Assembly (NCBI GenBank): GCA_964636575.1
Contig: CAZWSE010000063.1
Coordinates: forward strand, 1-19,987
Source: CAZWSE01 sp964636575
GTDB taxonomy: Bacteria > Pseudomonadota > Alphaproteobacteria > Rhodobacterales > Rhodobacteraceae
Reading direction: 5' to 3'
Length of the DNA stretch: 19,987 nt
Below, piece by piece: positions 5,165 through 13,573 of the stretch. The notes under the pieces are model-generated. The model saw only the letters and a program-made list of their open reading frames with translations, did no database searches and was not told where the DNA came from. Positions within the stretch are counted from its first letter, which is position 1. Each line of letters begins with the position of its first letter. The translations under genes were made by a program, and so were the position numbers.

Positions 5165-5370
5165 CGGATGAGAACGAGACAGCAGGGACGCTAAACGATC
5201 CCAACTTAAAAAAACTCTAGCAGGTTTCATACAGGCACCTCGCTTTCATCAGACCAAGAGATCCGGCGCGCGGGCGAGCAGACATCCCCCCAGATGGCGC
5301 GCGCAGCTGGACTTCCCGCTTAGCGGGCACGGGCGAATTGATCAGTGGCAGCAGATCAATTCGCCCTTTT
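5165..5370 (+). ncRNA. upsM: UpsM-like leader sRNA of the dcw cluster (5' end uncertain)
   Basis: The segment before mraZ is structured and carries no convincing ORF. It contains GC-rich repeats (GCGCGC at 5266-5271 and again near 5299-5304), a CCCGC-TTA-GCGGG hairpin (5315-5327), and ends at a strong intrinsic terminator. In Rhodobacter sphaeroides the dcw cluster has an uncommonly long leader whose premature termination yields the abundant sRNA UpsM, about 200 nt. The position and the terminator here match. The 5' end given is only that length counted back; transcription could start upstream, near 4930-5110. Sequence identity to UpsM cannot be checked here. Confidence 0.6.
5331..5370 (+). 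terminator. Strong intrinsic terminator in the mraZ leader
   Basis: GGGCGAATTGATC and GATCAATTCGCCC form a perfect 13-bp stem around a 10-base loop, followed by TTTT. It lies 68 bp before the mraZ start, so any promoter further upstream must be read through to express the dcw genes. Confidence 0.92.
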
Positions 5371-5438
5371 ACGTTTCAAACGGGCCTTTCGCCAAACAGC
5401 GCAATCCGCCCAAACCAGACCAAGGACGACCAAGGACA

Positions 5439-5942
5439 GTGAAACTACGGTTCAGAGGTGAAAGCACCAACAAGGTGGACGCAAAGGGCAGGGTCTCAAT
5501 CCCGGCCCCGTTCCGCCGTGTGCTGGAAGCCGGTGATCCTGTCTGGAAGTCCGGCGAAAACCCCGAAATGGTGATCGTCTACGGCGACCACCGCCGCAAA
5601 TACCTTGAATGCTATACAATAGAGGCCATCAACGAGGTCGGTGACCAGATTGATGCCCTTCCCCGTGGCTCGCGCGAACGCAAGATGCTGCAAGCCATGT
5701 TTGACGGACAATCGCTGCCCACCAGCGTCGATGAGACGGGCCGCTTGGTTCTCCCTGCCAAGTTGCGCAACAAGATCGATCTTGAAGCGGAGGCCTTTTT
5801 CATTGCCGCTGGTGACACTTTTCAAATCTGGAAGCCGGAAACCTACGAGGCCGAAGAACTGGCCGACCGCGAAGCCTGGCTTGATGATCTGCCCGATGAC
5901 GTTGATCCACTGATTTTCTTAAACCAACCTAAGCCGGAATAG
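5439..5942 (+). CDS. mraZ: MraZ, transcriptional repressor of the dcw cluster
   Basis: A 167-residue protein with two AbrB-like MraZ domains: the first holds DAKGRVSIPAPFRRVL (about residues 13-28) and the second DETGRLVLPAKLRN. MraZ forms ring-shaped oligomers and binds TGGGN repeats upstream of its own operon. Translation starts at GTG 5439, preceded by AAGGA; the decamer around it (ccaaggacga/ccaaggacag) is present twice in tandem. The protein is slightly longer than E. coli MraZ through its acidic tail (DLPDDVDPLIFLNQPKPE). It is the first gene of the operon, 4 bp before rsmH, and autorepression through the boxes near 4951-4975 is plausible. Confidence 0.96.
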   Translation: MKLRFRGESTNKVDAKGRVSIPAPFRRVLEAGDPVWKSGENPEMVIVYGDHRRKYLECYTIEAINEVGDQIDALPRGSRERKMLQAMFDGQSLPTSVDETGRLVLPAKLRNKIDLEAEAFFIAAGDTFQIWKPETYEAEELADREAWLDDLPDDVDPLIFLNQPKPE

Positions 5943-5946
5943 TTTC

Positions 5947-6942
5947 ATGGCTGCTGCGGCCACGTCTGACACCTCTGCCCCCCATATCCCCGTTCTGCTT
6001 GGCCCCTTGATGGCGGCAGTTGCACCTATTCAGGGCACATGGCTTGATGGCACCTTCGGGGCAGGCGGCTACACCCGCGCCTTCCTTGAGGCAGGGGCGG
6101 ACAAAGTGATCGCCGTTGACCGTGATCCGCTGGCGTTTGAGATGGCAGCGCCTTGGGCAGGCGGTTATGGCGACCGATTGGTGCAGCAACAGGGCGTGTT
6201 CTCGAAACTTGATGAATATGCACAAGATCTCGATGGGGTCATGCTTGATCTCGGGGTGTCGTCCATGCAGCTTGATCTGGCCGAACGGGGCTTTTCGTTC
6301 ATGCGCGACGGCCCTTTGGACATGCGCATGTCCCAAGACGGGCTGTCAGCGGCAGAGATCGTCAACGAAGAAGACGAAGTAACCTTGGCCAGCATCCTCT
6401 TTCACTACGGCGAAGAACGCGCCAGCCGCCGCATCGCCAAAGCAATCGTGCGCGAACGCAATGTCGCACCGATTGAGACAACACTGCATCTGGCCCGCAT
6501 CATTGAAGGTTGCCTGCCAAGGCCCAAGCCCAACCAATCCCACCCCGCCACACGTAGCTTCCAAGCCCTGCGGATCGCGGTCAACAACGAATATGATGAG
6601 CTTTATCAGGGTCTTATGGCGGCAGAACGGGCGCTCAAGCCGGGCGGTCAACTGGCCGTCGTGACCTTCCATTCGGTGGAAGACCGTATGGTCAAACGCT
6701 TCTTGCAGGCGCGCGCAGGCAAAACAGGCAATGCAAACCGCTTTGCACCGGCCACACAAGATGTGGTTGCAGGCTTTACCTTGAAAACAAGGAAAGCTAT
6801 TGGTGCAGATGAGCAAGAATTAAACGACAACCCCAGATCACGCAGCGCAAAGTTGCGGGTGGGGACCCGAACAGACGCACCGGCGGGTGCTGTGACGGCT
6901 GCATCCATCGGGATGCCAACGATAAAAAAAGAAGGCAGGTGA
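5947..6942 (+). CDS. rsmH: 16S rRNA (cytosine1402-N4)-methyltransferase
   Basis: A 331-residue SAM-dependent methyltransferase (formerly MraW) that modifies C1402 in the decoding centre of 16S rRNA. The N-terminal HIPVLL motif is followed by the SAM-binding loop DGTFGAGGYTR (residues 34-44) and the acidic motif AVDRDP (56-61). Further family motifs are LDLGVSSMQLD, RGFSFMRDGPLDMRM, and the C-terminal NPRSRSAKLR. It is linked to its neighbours by 4 bp on the upstream side and 3 bp before ftsL, so it belongs to the same transcript. Length and motifs are normal for the family. Confidence 0.97.
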   Translation: MAAAATSDTSAPHIPVLLGPLMAAVAPIQGTWLDGTFGAGGYTRAFLEAGADKVIAVDRDPLAFEMAAPWAGGYGDRLVQQQGVFSKLDEYAQDLDGVMLDLGVSSMQLDLAERGFSFMRDGPLDMRMSQDGLSAAEIVNEEDEVTLASILFHYGEERASRRIAKAIVRERNVAPIETTLHLARIIEGCLPRPKPNQSHPATRSFQALRIAVNNEYDELYQGLMAAERALKPGGQLAVVTFHSVEDRMVKRFLQARAGKTGNANRFAPATQDVVAGFTLKTRKAIGADEQELNDNPRSRSAKLRVGTRTDAPAGAVTAASIGMPTIKKEGR

Positions 6943-6945
6943 TTT

Positions 6946-7311
6946 ATGCGAACGTTTTTTCTATTGGTATCAGCCTGTGTGGTGATGGCCTTGGCCTTCT
7001 GGGCCTACCGCGAAAACTACGCAACACAGCGCGCTCTCAACACCCTTGAAGACCTGCACCGCGACATCGGCGTGTCCCGTGACCGCTTGGCCGTGCAGCG
7101 CGCTGAATGGGCCTATCTGAACCGCCCCGACCGCTTGCGCGATCTGGCCGAGATCAACTTTGACCGCTTAGGTCTTTTGCCCTTCCGCGCCGAACAATTC
7201 GGCACCGTCGATCAGGTCAGCTACCCTGTTGCCCCGATTGATCTTAGCCGCTCCGTTGAGGTCTCAAGCGCCAATGCCCCCGAAACACCGGTCGCAGAGG
7301 CGGATCAATGA
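6946..7311 (+). CDS. ftsL: Cell division protein FtsL
   Basis: A 121-residue bitopic membrane protein: one transmembrane segment at residues 4-20, then a periplasmic coiled-coil-like stretch (about 23-60, NTLEDLHRDIGVSRDRLAVQ) and the RPDRLRDLAE motif common in FtsL. FtsL joins FtsB and FtsQ in the complex that activates FtsW-FtsI. Sequence conservation in this family is low, so position between rsmH and ftsI is a main argument. Its TGA overlaps the ftsI ATG (ATGA), which implies translational coupling. Confidence 0.9.
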   Translation: MRTFFLLVSACVVMALAFWAYRENYATQRALNTLEDLHRDIGVSRDRLAVQRAEWAYLNRPDRLRDLAEINFDRLGLLPFRAEQFGTVDQVSYPVAPIDLSRSVEVSSANAPETPVAEADQ

Positions 7312-9092
7312 TCCGAACCCCGCTGCGTCCACTGGCCCGCATTCTTGAGGCCCGACGCAAAGGGGAAAGTCCGGACGCGATTGAGCGTGAAAACACACGC
7401 ATGCGCCATGAGCAAATGCGCGACGAAGCCCGCCAGCGCGCCGAAGGGCGCTTGTTGCTTTTGGGCTGCGTCTTTGTGCTCGGGTTCTTGATGATCGGCG
7501 CGCGGATGGGGCTGCTTTCTGTTTCAGAAGCCCATGAGCCGCGTGCCTCTGCTGCGGGTGCGTCGATCTCGGCCATGCGCGCGGACATTGTGGACCGCCA
7601 AGGCCGTATTCTGGCGACCAACTTTGAAACACACGCACTCTACGCCCAACCGCCACAGATGATCGACCCTATGGTGGTCGCAGACAAACTGGTGGCGATC
7701 TTCCCTGATCTCGACCGCGCGCGGCTGGTAAAGGACTTCACAGGCAACCGCAAATTCCTCTGGATCAAACGCAAAATCAGCCCCGAACAGAAACAAGCCG
7801 TCTTCGATATCGGCGATCCGGGCCTCATGTTCGGTCCCCGCGAAATGCGGCTTTATCCCAATGGTCGGCTGGCCTCGCACATCCTTGGGGGCGCGTCCTA
7901 CGGCAAAGAAGGCGTTCGCGCGGCGGAAATCATCGGCATCGCCGGGGCGGAGCTGTTTTTTGACAAGTTCCTGCGCGACCCCGCAATGGGCGGCGCGCCT
8001 TTGCAACTGTCCATTGATCTGACCGTGCAGGCGGCCTCTGAGCGGGTGCTTTACGGCGGCATGAAGCTGATGAACGCCAAGGGGGCCACGTCCGTGCTGA
8101 TGGATGTCCACACAGGCGAGGTTCTGTCGCTCGTGTCCTTGCCTGATTTCGATCCTCACGACCGTCCACGCCCTCTGCTGGAAGGCGATCAGGCCGACAG
8201 CCCTCTCTTTAACCGCGCCGTGCAGGGCGTCTATGAACTTGGGTCTACCTTCAAGATCTTCACCGCCGTGCAGGCCATTGATCTGGGGCTTGTGAACCGC
8301 AACACGCTTGTCTCCACCGAAGGGCCGGTCAAATGGGGCAATCATCGGATCAACGACTATTCCAAGCACGATCCTTTGCTGACGGTCTCAAACGTGGTCA
8401 TCGAATCCTCCAACATCGGCACTGCGCGGATCAGCCAGATGATCGGGGTCGACCGGCATAGGTCTTTCCTTGATGAGATGGGGATGCTCAAGGCGTCGGG
8501 GCTTGAAGTGCTCGAAGCCGCAGGCGGGCGGCCCTTGTTGCCCAAGAAGTGGTCAGAGCTTTCGACCATGACCATTTCATACGGCCACGGGTTGTCTGTG
8601 ACCCCCATCCATCTGGCCGCAGGCTACGCGATGATCGCCAATGGCGGGTATAAAATCCGGCCCACGATCCTGAAACAAACCGGCCCGCAGCACGGTGAAC
8701 GGGTCATGTCCGCCATGGCGTCTGAAGAAGGCCGTGCAATGCTGCGCGCGGTTGTGACCGAAGGCACCGCCAGTATGGCCGATGTGGTGGGCTACCCCGT
8801 GGCTGGCAAAACCGGCACCGCGGACAAGCCAAAACCCACGGGCGGTTACTACAAAGAAAAAACAATCGCGACCTTTGCAGCGATGTTCCCCGCCAAAGAC
8901 CCGCAATATGTGCTGATCGTGACCTTGGACGAACCGGTTGAAACCTCAGGGGAAAAGCCGCGCCGCACCGCAGGTTGGACAGCCGTTCCCGTGGCGTCTG
9001 AAATGATTGGCCGCATCGCACCGCTTTTGGGCCTGCGTCCAGAGATTGAACTTACCCCGCTCAGTGATGTAACTTTGACCTCATCGAATTAA
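7308..9092 (+). CDS. ftsI: Peptidoglycan D,D-transpeptidase FtsI (PBP3)
   Basis: A 594-residue class B penicillin-binding protein that cross-links septal peptidoglycan. A cytoplasmic, charged N-terminus of about 47 residues precedes one membrane anchor (about 48-71). The pedestal domain begins near RADIVDRQGRILATN. The transpeptidase active-site motifs are complete: S313-T-F-K316 (nucleophilic serine), S367-S-N369, and K501-T-G503 followed by TADKP. It starts by an ATGA overlap with ftsL. After it a 40-bp spacer with a small CGACT-CATA-AGTCG hairpin (9101-9114) precedes murE, without a T-run. Confidence 0.96.
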   Translation: MIRTPLRPLARILEARRKGESPDAIERENTRMRHEQMRDEARQRAEGRLLLLGCVFVLGFLMIGARMGLLSVSEAHEPRASAAGASISAMRADIVDRQGRILATNFETHALYAQPPQMIDPMVVADKLVAIFPDLDRARLVKDFTGNRKFLWIKRKISPEQKQAVFDIGDPGLMFGPREMRLYPNGRLASHILGGASYGKEGVRAAEIIGIAGAELFFDKFLRDPAMGGAPLQLSIDLTVQAASERVLYGGMKLMNAKGATSVLMDVHTGEVLSLVSLPDFDPHDRPRPLLEGDQADSPLFNRAVQGVYELGSTFKIFTAVQAIDLGLVNRNTLVSTEGPVKWGNHRINDYSKHDPLLTVSNVVIESSNIGTARISQMIGVDRHRSFLDEMGMLKASGLEVLEAAGGRPLLPKKWSELSTMTISYGHGLSVTPIHLAAGYAMIANGGYKIRPTILKQTGPQHGERVMSAMASEEGRAMLRAVVTEGTASMADVVGYPVAGKTGTADKPKPTGGYYKEKTIATFAAMFPAKDPQYVLIVTLDEPVETSGEKPRRTAGWTAVPVASEMIGRIAPLLGLRPEIELTPLSDVTLTSSN

Positions 9093-9132
9093 GCCGTAAA
9101 CGACTCATAAGTCGGGGCAAAGGGGCAGGGAT

Positions 9133-10641
9133 ATGAGCGACAGGCTGGTGACACTCGGCACGCTAGGGCTAACGGCCCAGTCGCGCGGTGGAAACACGGG
9201 CCGCGACCTTCCCATTACAGGCATCGCCGTCGACAGCCGCGAAGTGCGCGATGGCTATCTGTTCGTCGCCGTCCCGGGCACTCAGGTCCACGGCGCTGAG
9301 TTTATTCAGTACGCCCTGCGCCAAGGGGCGGCTGCCATTCTGACCGACAAAGACGGTGCGGCCATTGCCAAAGACGTGCTCGATGCCTCTGACGCCGCGT
9401 TGATCCTCTCTGACGATCCGCGTCAGGCACTCGCCTATACGTCAGCGCTTTGGTTCGGGCCTCACCCCAAGCACATGGTCGCGGTCACGGGCACCAACGG
9501 CAAAACGTCAGTTGCGACCTTCGTGCGCCAAATCTGGCTGGAACTTGAATACGAGGCCGTGAACCTTGGCACCACAGGGGTCGAAGGCGCATGGACCGCA
9601 CCGCTGGCCCACACCACGCCCGAACCGATCACCCTGCACCGCACCTTGGCTGAGGCCGCAACCAATGGCATCACCCACGCCGCGATGGAGGCCTCATCCC
9701 ACGGGCTGGACCAGCACCGTCTCGATGCCGTGCATCTGACCGCCGCAGGGTTCACCAACTTCACTCAAGACCATCTGGACTATCACAAGACGTTTGAGGA
9801 CTACTTCGCCGCCAAGGCCAGCCTCTTTGATCGGGTGCTATCGGAAGATGGCACCGCCGTCATCAACATCGACGATATCAAAGGCGTTGATATTCTGGCC
9901 GTCGCGGGCGCGCGGGGCCAGGATGTGATCCTCGTGGGCCGCGAAGGGGCTGATCTGGAACTCCAAGGTCAGCGCTTTGATGCAACAGGGCAAGACCTGC
10001 GGTTTAGTTTCCAATCAAAGGTTTACCAGACGCGGCTCAACCTCATCGGCGGGTTTCAGGCCGAAAACGTGCTGCTGGCTTGTGGGCTTGTGATTGCTTG
10101 CGGGGCAGATCCGACCCGTGTGTTTGAAACGATTGAGCATCTGACAACCGTGCGCGGCAGAATGCAACTGGCGGCCACCCGCGAAAACGGGGCTGCGGTC
10201 TTTGTGGATTACGCCCATACGCCCGATGCCGTGGCAACTGCGCTCAAGGCCATGCGCCCGCATGTAATGGGACGTCTGATCGCCATCGTTGGCGCAGGCG
10301 GTGACCGTGATGCAACCAAGCGCCCCTTGATGGGGGCGGCGGCTGCGGAACATGCCGATATGGTCTTTGTGACCGATGACAACCCACGCTCCGAAGACCC
10401 CGCAGTGATCCGCGCGGCGGTGATGGAAGGCGCCAAAGACCACGACACAAGCGTCATCGAAGTTGGCGACAGGGCCGAGGCGATCCTGCGCGGTGTCGAT
10501 GCGCTTGGCCCCGGTGACGCCTTGCTGATTGCAGGCAAGGGCCACGAAAGCGGGCAGGTGATCGGCACCGATGTGCTGCCCTTTGACGACGCAGAACAGG
10601 CCAGTGTCGCGGTTGCAGCGCTCGAAGGACGGCTGGCATGA
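9133..10641 (+). CDS. murE: UDP-MurNAc-L-Ala-D-Glu:meso-diaminopimelate ligase MurE
   Basis: A 502-residue cytosolic ATP-dependent amino acid ligase adding the third stem-peptide residue. The three-domain Mur layout is clear: UDP-binding N-terminal domain (VDSREVRDGYLFVAVPG), central ATPase with P-loop G120-T-N-G-K-T-S126, and C-terminal domain with VFVDYAHTPDAV. The motif D416-N-P-R419 is the hallmark of enzymes using meso-diaminopimelate rather than lysine, as expected for a Gram-negative. The start ATG follows a GGGGCAGGGAT purine stretch. It overlaps murF by four bases. Confidence 0.97.
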   Translation: MSDRLVTLGTLGLTAQSRGGNTGRDLPITGIAVDSREVRDGYLFVAVPGTQVHGAEFIQYALRQGAAAILTDKDGAAIAKDVLDASDAALILSDDPRQALAYTSALWFGPHPKHMVAVTGTNGKTSVATFVRQIWLELEYEAVNLGTTGVEGAWTAPLAHTTPEPITLHRTLAEAATNGITHAAMEASSHGLDQHRLDAVHLTAAGFTNFTQDHLDYHKTFEDYFAAKASLFDRVLSEDGTAVINIDDIKGVDILAVAGARGQDVILVGREGADLELQGQRFDATGQDLRFSFQSKVYQTRLNLIGGFQAENVLLACGLVIACGADPTRVFETIEHLTTVRGRMQLAATRENGAAVFVDYAHTPDAVATALKAMRPHVMGRLIAIVGAGGDRDATKRPLMGAAAAEHADMVFVTDDNPRSEDPAVIRAAVMEGAKDHDTSVIEVGDRAEAILRGVDALGPGDALLIAGKGHESGQVIGTDVLPFDDAEQASVAVAALEGRLA

Positions 10642-12074
10642 GCGCGCTTTGGACAGCTGCCGAGGCCGCAACTGCCACAGGCGGCGAAGCGATTGGCGAT
10701 TGGTCCGTAACAGGGGTTTCCATCGACACGCGCACGCTTGAACAGGGCGATTTGTTCGTGGCCTTGGCCGATCAACGTGACGGGCATGATTTCGTAGCAG
10801 CCGCCTTGGAAAAAGGGGCAGGCGCCGCGATGGTCACCCACAGACCCGAAGGCGTGGCCGAAGACGCACCGCTGCTGATCGTCGGCAACGTGTTGACCGC
10901 GCTAGAGGATCTGGGCCGCGCAGGCCGCGCGCGCATCAAGGGCCGCGTGGTGGCAATCACAGGCTCTGTGGGCAAAACCTCTACCAAAGAAATGCTGCGC
11001 GATATGCTGGGCGGGCAGGGCAAAACCCATGCCTCTGTGGCCAGTTACAACAACCATTGGGGGGTGCCGCTGACTTTGGCGCGCATGCCCGCCGATACCG
11101 ATTTCGCAGTGATAGAAATCGGCATGAACCACCCCGGCGAAATCGCTCCGCTCGCTAAAATGGCGCAGCCGCATGTGGCGCTGGTCACAACTGTGGCCGC
11201 AGCGCACTTAGAGGCGTTTGACAGCATCCTTGGCATCGCCATTGAAAAAGCATCGATCTTTGAAGGGCTGGTGCCCAACGGGGTTGCGATCCTGAACGCT
11301 GATCTTGAAACCTCTGCCATCCTGATGGCCAAAGCGCTTGATTGCGAGGCGCGGACAATCGAGTTTGGCGAACACGGCGCAGATTTCAAACTGGTCGACG
11401 TGCAGGTGCAAGACGAGGCAACCGTCGTGCAAGCGACAATGGGGCAACGCGAGGTTCTGTTCAAACTCGGCACACCGGGGCGGCACTTTGCCATGAACGG
11501 GCTGGGCGCGCTGGCCGCGTGTGAGGCTTTGCGCACAGATACAGCGCTGTCGGTGCAAGGGCTTGGCCGCTGGCAACCCTTCAAAGGGCGCGGCGTGCGC
11601 GAACGCATCCAGCTTGATCCGGTGGAACGCAGCCAAACGCTCGACTTGATCGACGACAGCTACAACGCGAACCCGACCTCCATGGCCGCAGCCCTTGAGG
11701 TTCTAGCGGCAAGCACCCCCAAAGACGATCAGGGCCGCGTGCGCAAAGGCCGCCGGATCGCATTCGTGGGGGATATGAAAGAGCTCGGCCCCGACGCGGC
11801 GTCCCTGCACGCAGACCTCGCGCATCAGCCGTTTATGCAAAACATAGACGTGGTGCATTGCATCGGGCCACTGATGCGCAATCTTTATGAGGCGCTGCCC
11901 GATCACCAGCGCGGCGAATGGTCGGACACAAGTGCAGATCTCACGCCAAACCTGCGCCGTCATCTCGACAGCGGAGACGTGGTGCTGGCCAAAGGATCGC
12001 TGTCCATGAAACTGGCGCTGATCGTTGACGCGATCCGCAAAATGGGCCATCGGGATGCACGTGATAAAGAGTAA
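10638..12074 (+). CDS. murF: UDP-MurNAc-tripeptide:D-Ala-D-Ala ligase MurF
   Basis: A 478-residue cytosolic ligase that adds D-Ala-D-Ala to complete UDP-MurNAc-pentapeptide. Visible are the N-terminal domain motif SIDTRTLEQGDLFVAL, the P-loop G109-S-V-G-K-T114 followed by STKEML, the Mur ligase motif EIGMNHPGEI, and the C-terminal DDSYNANPTSM motif typical of MurF. The start overlaps the murE stop (ATGA). The stop TAA is itself part of the AAGGA Shine-Dalgarno for mraY, 12 bp downstream. Confidence 0.97.
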   Translation: MSALWTAAEAATATGGEAIGDWSVTGVSIDTRTLEQGDLFVALADQRDGHDFVAAALEKGAGAAMVTHRPEGVAEDAPLLIVGNVLTALEDLGRAGRARIKGRVVAITGSVGKTSTKEMLRDMLGGQGKTHASVASYNNHWGVPLTLARMPADTDFAVIEIGMNHPGEIAPLAKMAQPHVALVTTVAAAHLEAFDSILGIAIEKASIFEGLVPNGVAILNADLETSAILMAKALDCEARTIEFGEHGADFKLVDVQVQDEATVVQATMGQREVLFKLGTPGRHFAMNGLGALAACEALRTDTALSVQGLGRWQPFKGRGVRERIQLDPVERSQTLDLIDDSYNANPTSMAAALEVLAASTPKDDQGRVRKGRRIAFVGDMKELGPDAASLHADLAHQPFMQNIDVVHCIGPLMRNLYEALPDHQRGEWSDTSADLTPNLRRHLDSGDVVLAKGSLSMKLALIVDAIRKMGHRDARDKE

Positions 12075-12086
12075 GGACAGACCCCT

Positions 12087-13169
12087 ATGTTGTATTGGTT
12101 GACGCTTTGGTCAGACGGGGGGGATTTCTTCAATCTGTTTCGCTACATCACCTTTCGGGCAGGAGGCGCGTTTCTAACCGCACTTGTCTTCGGGTTTTTG
12201 TTCGGCAAACCGCTCATCGGAATGTTGCGGCGCCGCCAAGGCAAGGGCCAGCCGATACGCGATGACGGCCCCGAAAGCCACTTTGTGAAGGCAGGCACAC
12301 CCACGATGGGCGGATTGCTGATTGTCGGGGCATTGCTGACCTCAACGATCCTTTGGGCGCGGTGGGATACGCCGTTCGTGTGGATCGTCTTGTTCGTGAC
12401 AATGGGTTTCGCGGCCATAGGCTTTGCAGATGACTATGCCAAAGTCTCAAAGCAAACGGTGGCGGGTGTGTCCGGCCGTGTGCGCATGCTGCTCGGTCTT
12501 CTCATTGCCATCATCGCTTCGTTCTGGGCAGCGCAATACCACCCTGCTGAGCTGCAAAACCAACTGGCTGTGCCGGTGTTCAAAGACACGCTGATCAATC
12601 TGGGATACTTCTTTATACCCTTCGGGGTTCTGGTGATCGTAGGGTCTGCAAATGCGGTAAACCTGACCGACGGGTTAGACGGGCTGGCGATCATGCCGGT
12701 GATGATCGCGGCAGGCACGCTTGGGATCATCGCCTATGTGGTCGGACGGGTCGACTGGGCCTCTGATCTGGGGCTGCACTACGTGGCAGGGACGGGCGAG
12801 ATCTTGGTCTTTGCAGCGGCGGTCTTTGGCGGAGGCTTGGGGTTCTTGTGGTACAACGCACCACCCGCAGCGGTCTTCATGGGTGACACGGGATCGCTTG
12901 CACTTGGCGGCGCATTGGGTGCAATTGCGGTTAGCACCAAACACGAAATCGTTCTGGCGATTGTGGGCGGGTTGTTTGTTGTCGAAGCGCTGAGCGTGAT
13001 CATCCAAGTGCTCTACTTCAAATCCACAGGAAAACGGGTTTTCCTGATGGCACCGATCCACCACCACTTTGAGAAAAAAGGCTGGGCAGAGCCGCAGATC
13101 GTGATCCGGTTCTGGATCATCTCCCTGATCCTCGCGATGATCGGGCTGGCAACGCTGAAGGTGCGGTGA
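12087..13169 (+). CDS. mraY: Phospho-MurNAc-pentapeptide transferase MraY
   Basis: A 360-residue integral membrane enzyme with about ten transmembrane segments. It transfers phospho-MurNAc-pentapeptide to undecaprenyl phosphate, giving lipid I on the cytoplasmic face. Catalytic and signature residues are intact: D115-D116 in ADDYAK, NLTDGLDG at 192-199, MGDTGS with D267, and the histidine motif APIHHHFEKKGW. The Shine-Dalgarno AAGGA overlaps the murF stop. Its own stop TGA overlaps the start of the ACT-domain gene. Confidence 0.97.
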   Translation: MLYWLTLWSDGGDFFNLFRYITFRAGGAFLTALVFGFLFGKPLIGMLRRRQGKGQPIRDDGPESHFVKAGTPTMGGLLIVGALLTSTILWARWDTPFVWIVLFVTMGFAAIGFADDYAKVSKQTVAGVSGRVRMLLGLLIAIIASFWAAQYHPAELQNQLAVPVFKDTLINLGYFFIPFGVLVIVGSANAVNLTDGLDGLAIMPVMIAAGTLGIIAYVVGRVDWASDLGLHYVAGTGEILVFAAAVFGGGLGFLWYNAPPAAVFMGDTGSLALGGALGAIAVSTKHEIVLAIVGGLFVVEALSVIIQVLYFKSTGKRVFLMAPIHHHFEKKGWAEPQIVIRFWIISLILAMIGLATLKVR

Positions 13170-13573
13170 TGGGAACGGTGGTCCGCGATACAAGTGCGAT
13201 GATCGCAGGTATGGCGCCCAAGCTTGATCCTGAGACATATGTATTCGCCAGCGTCACAAACCCGTTGCCAGACCACATCACACCCCTGGCGAGCTTTACC
13301 GAAGACGAAGGACTGTCAGTAATCCTAACTTTGAGAACAGCGCAAGACATGGCCCTGAACACAGACATACCCATGCGGCGGATCACATTGTCGGTCCATT
13401 CAGCCCTTGATGGGGTGGGGCTGACAGCGGCGGTTGCGAGCACCCTCGCGGACAATGGCATAGCCTGTAACATGGTCGCAGGGTTCCACCACGATCATGC
13501 CTTCGTGCCGGCAGAAGACGCGGAACAGGCGATGCAGCTTTTGAAAGCCCGCGCGCAAGAGGCCACCACATGA
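13169..13573 (+). CDS. ACT-domain protein (COG3602 type) inside the dcw cluster
   Basis: A 134-residue soluble protein resembling the small stand-alone ACT-domain family COG3602. Typical patterns are the N-terminal LDPETYVFASV, the middle MRRITLSVHSALDGVGLTAAV, and the end NGIACNMVAGFHHDHAFVP. ACT domains usually bind amino acids or similar small ligands, but no enzymatic partner is fused here. The ATG at 13169 overlaps the mraY stop by one base; a GTG three bases earlier is an alternative start. Its TGA overlaps the murD ATG. This double overlap places it firmly in the operon, although it is not a standard dcw gene. A sensor of amino acid supply for wall synthesis is conceivable but unproven. 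Confidence 0.85.
   Translation: MGTVVRDTSAMIAGMAPKLDPETYVFASVTNPLPDHITPLASFTEDEGLSVILTLRTAQDMALNTDIPMRRITLSVHSALDGVGLTAAVASTLADNGIACNMVAGFHHDHAFVPAEDAEQAMQLLKARAQEATT

Noticed and set aside
4899..5171. 90-residue frame in the mraZ leader with a hydrophobic stretch, downstream of the LexA-like box
   Set aside because: It has only TTG/GTG start options without ribosome sites, codon use rich in ATA, TTA and CTA unlike the neighbours, and no family resemblance. An SOS-induced small membrane protein here is tempting but unsupported.
4830..5370. RNase P RNA, tmRNA or 6S RNA in the long intergenic region
   Set aside because: I looked for the conserved core sequences of RNase P RNA and tmRNA and did not find them. 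The terminator and position before mraZ fit an UpsM-like leader.
7524..8369. 281-residue minus-strand frame within ftsI, and similar long antisense frames in the mur genes
   Set aside because: These are shadows caused by GC-rich codon bias opposite well-supported genes; they have no recognisable family content or ribosome sites.
9101..9114. CGACT-CATA-AGTCG hairpin between ftsI and murE as a terminator
   Set aside because: The five-pair stem has no following T-run and is too weak. The genes are probably cotranscribed.
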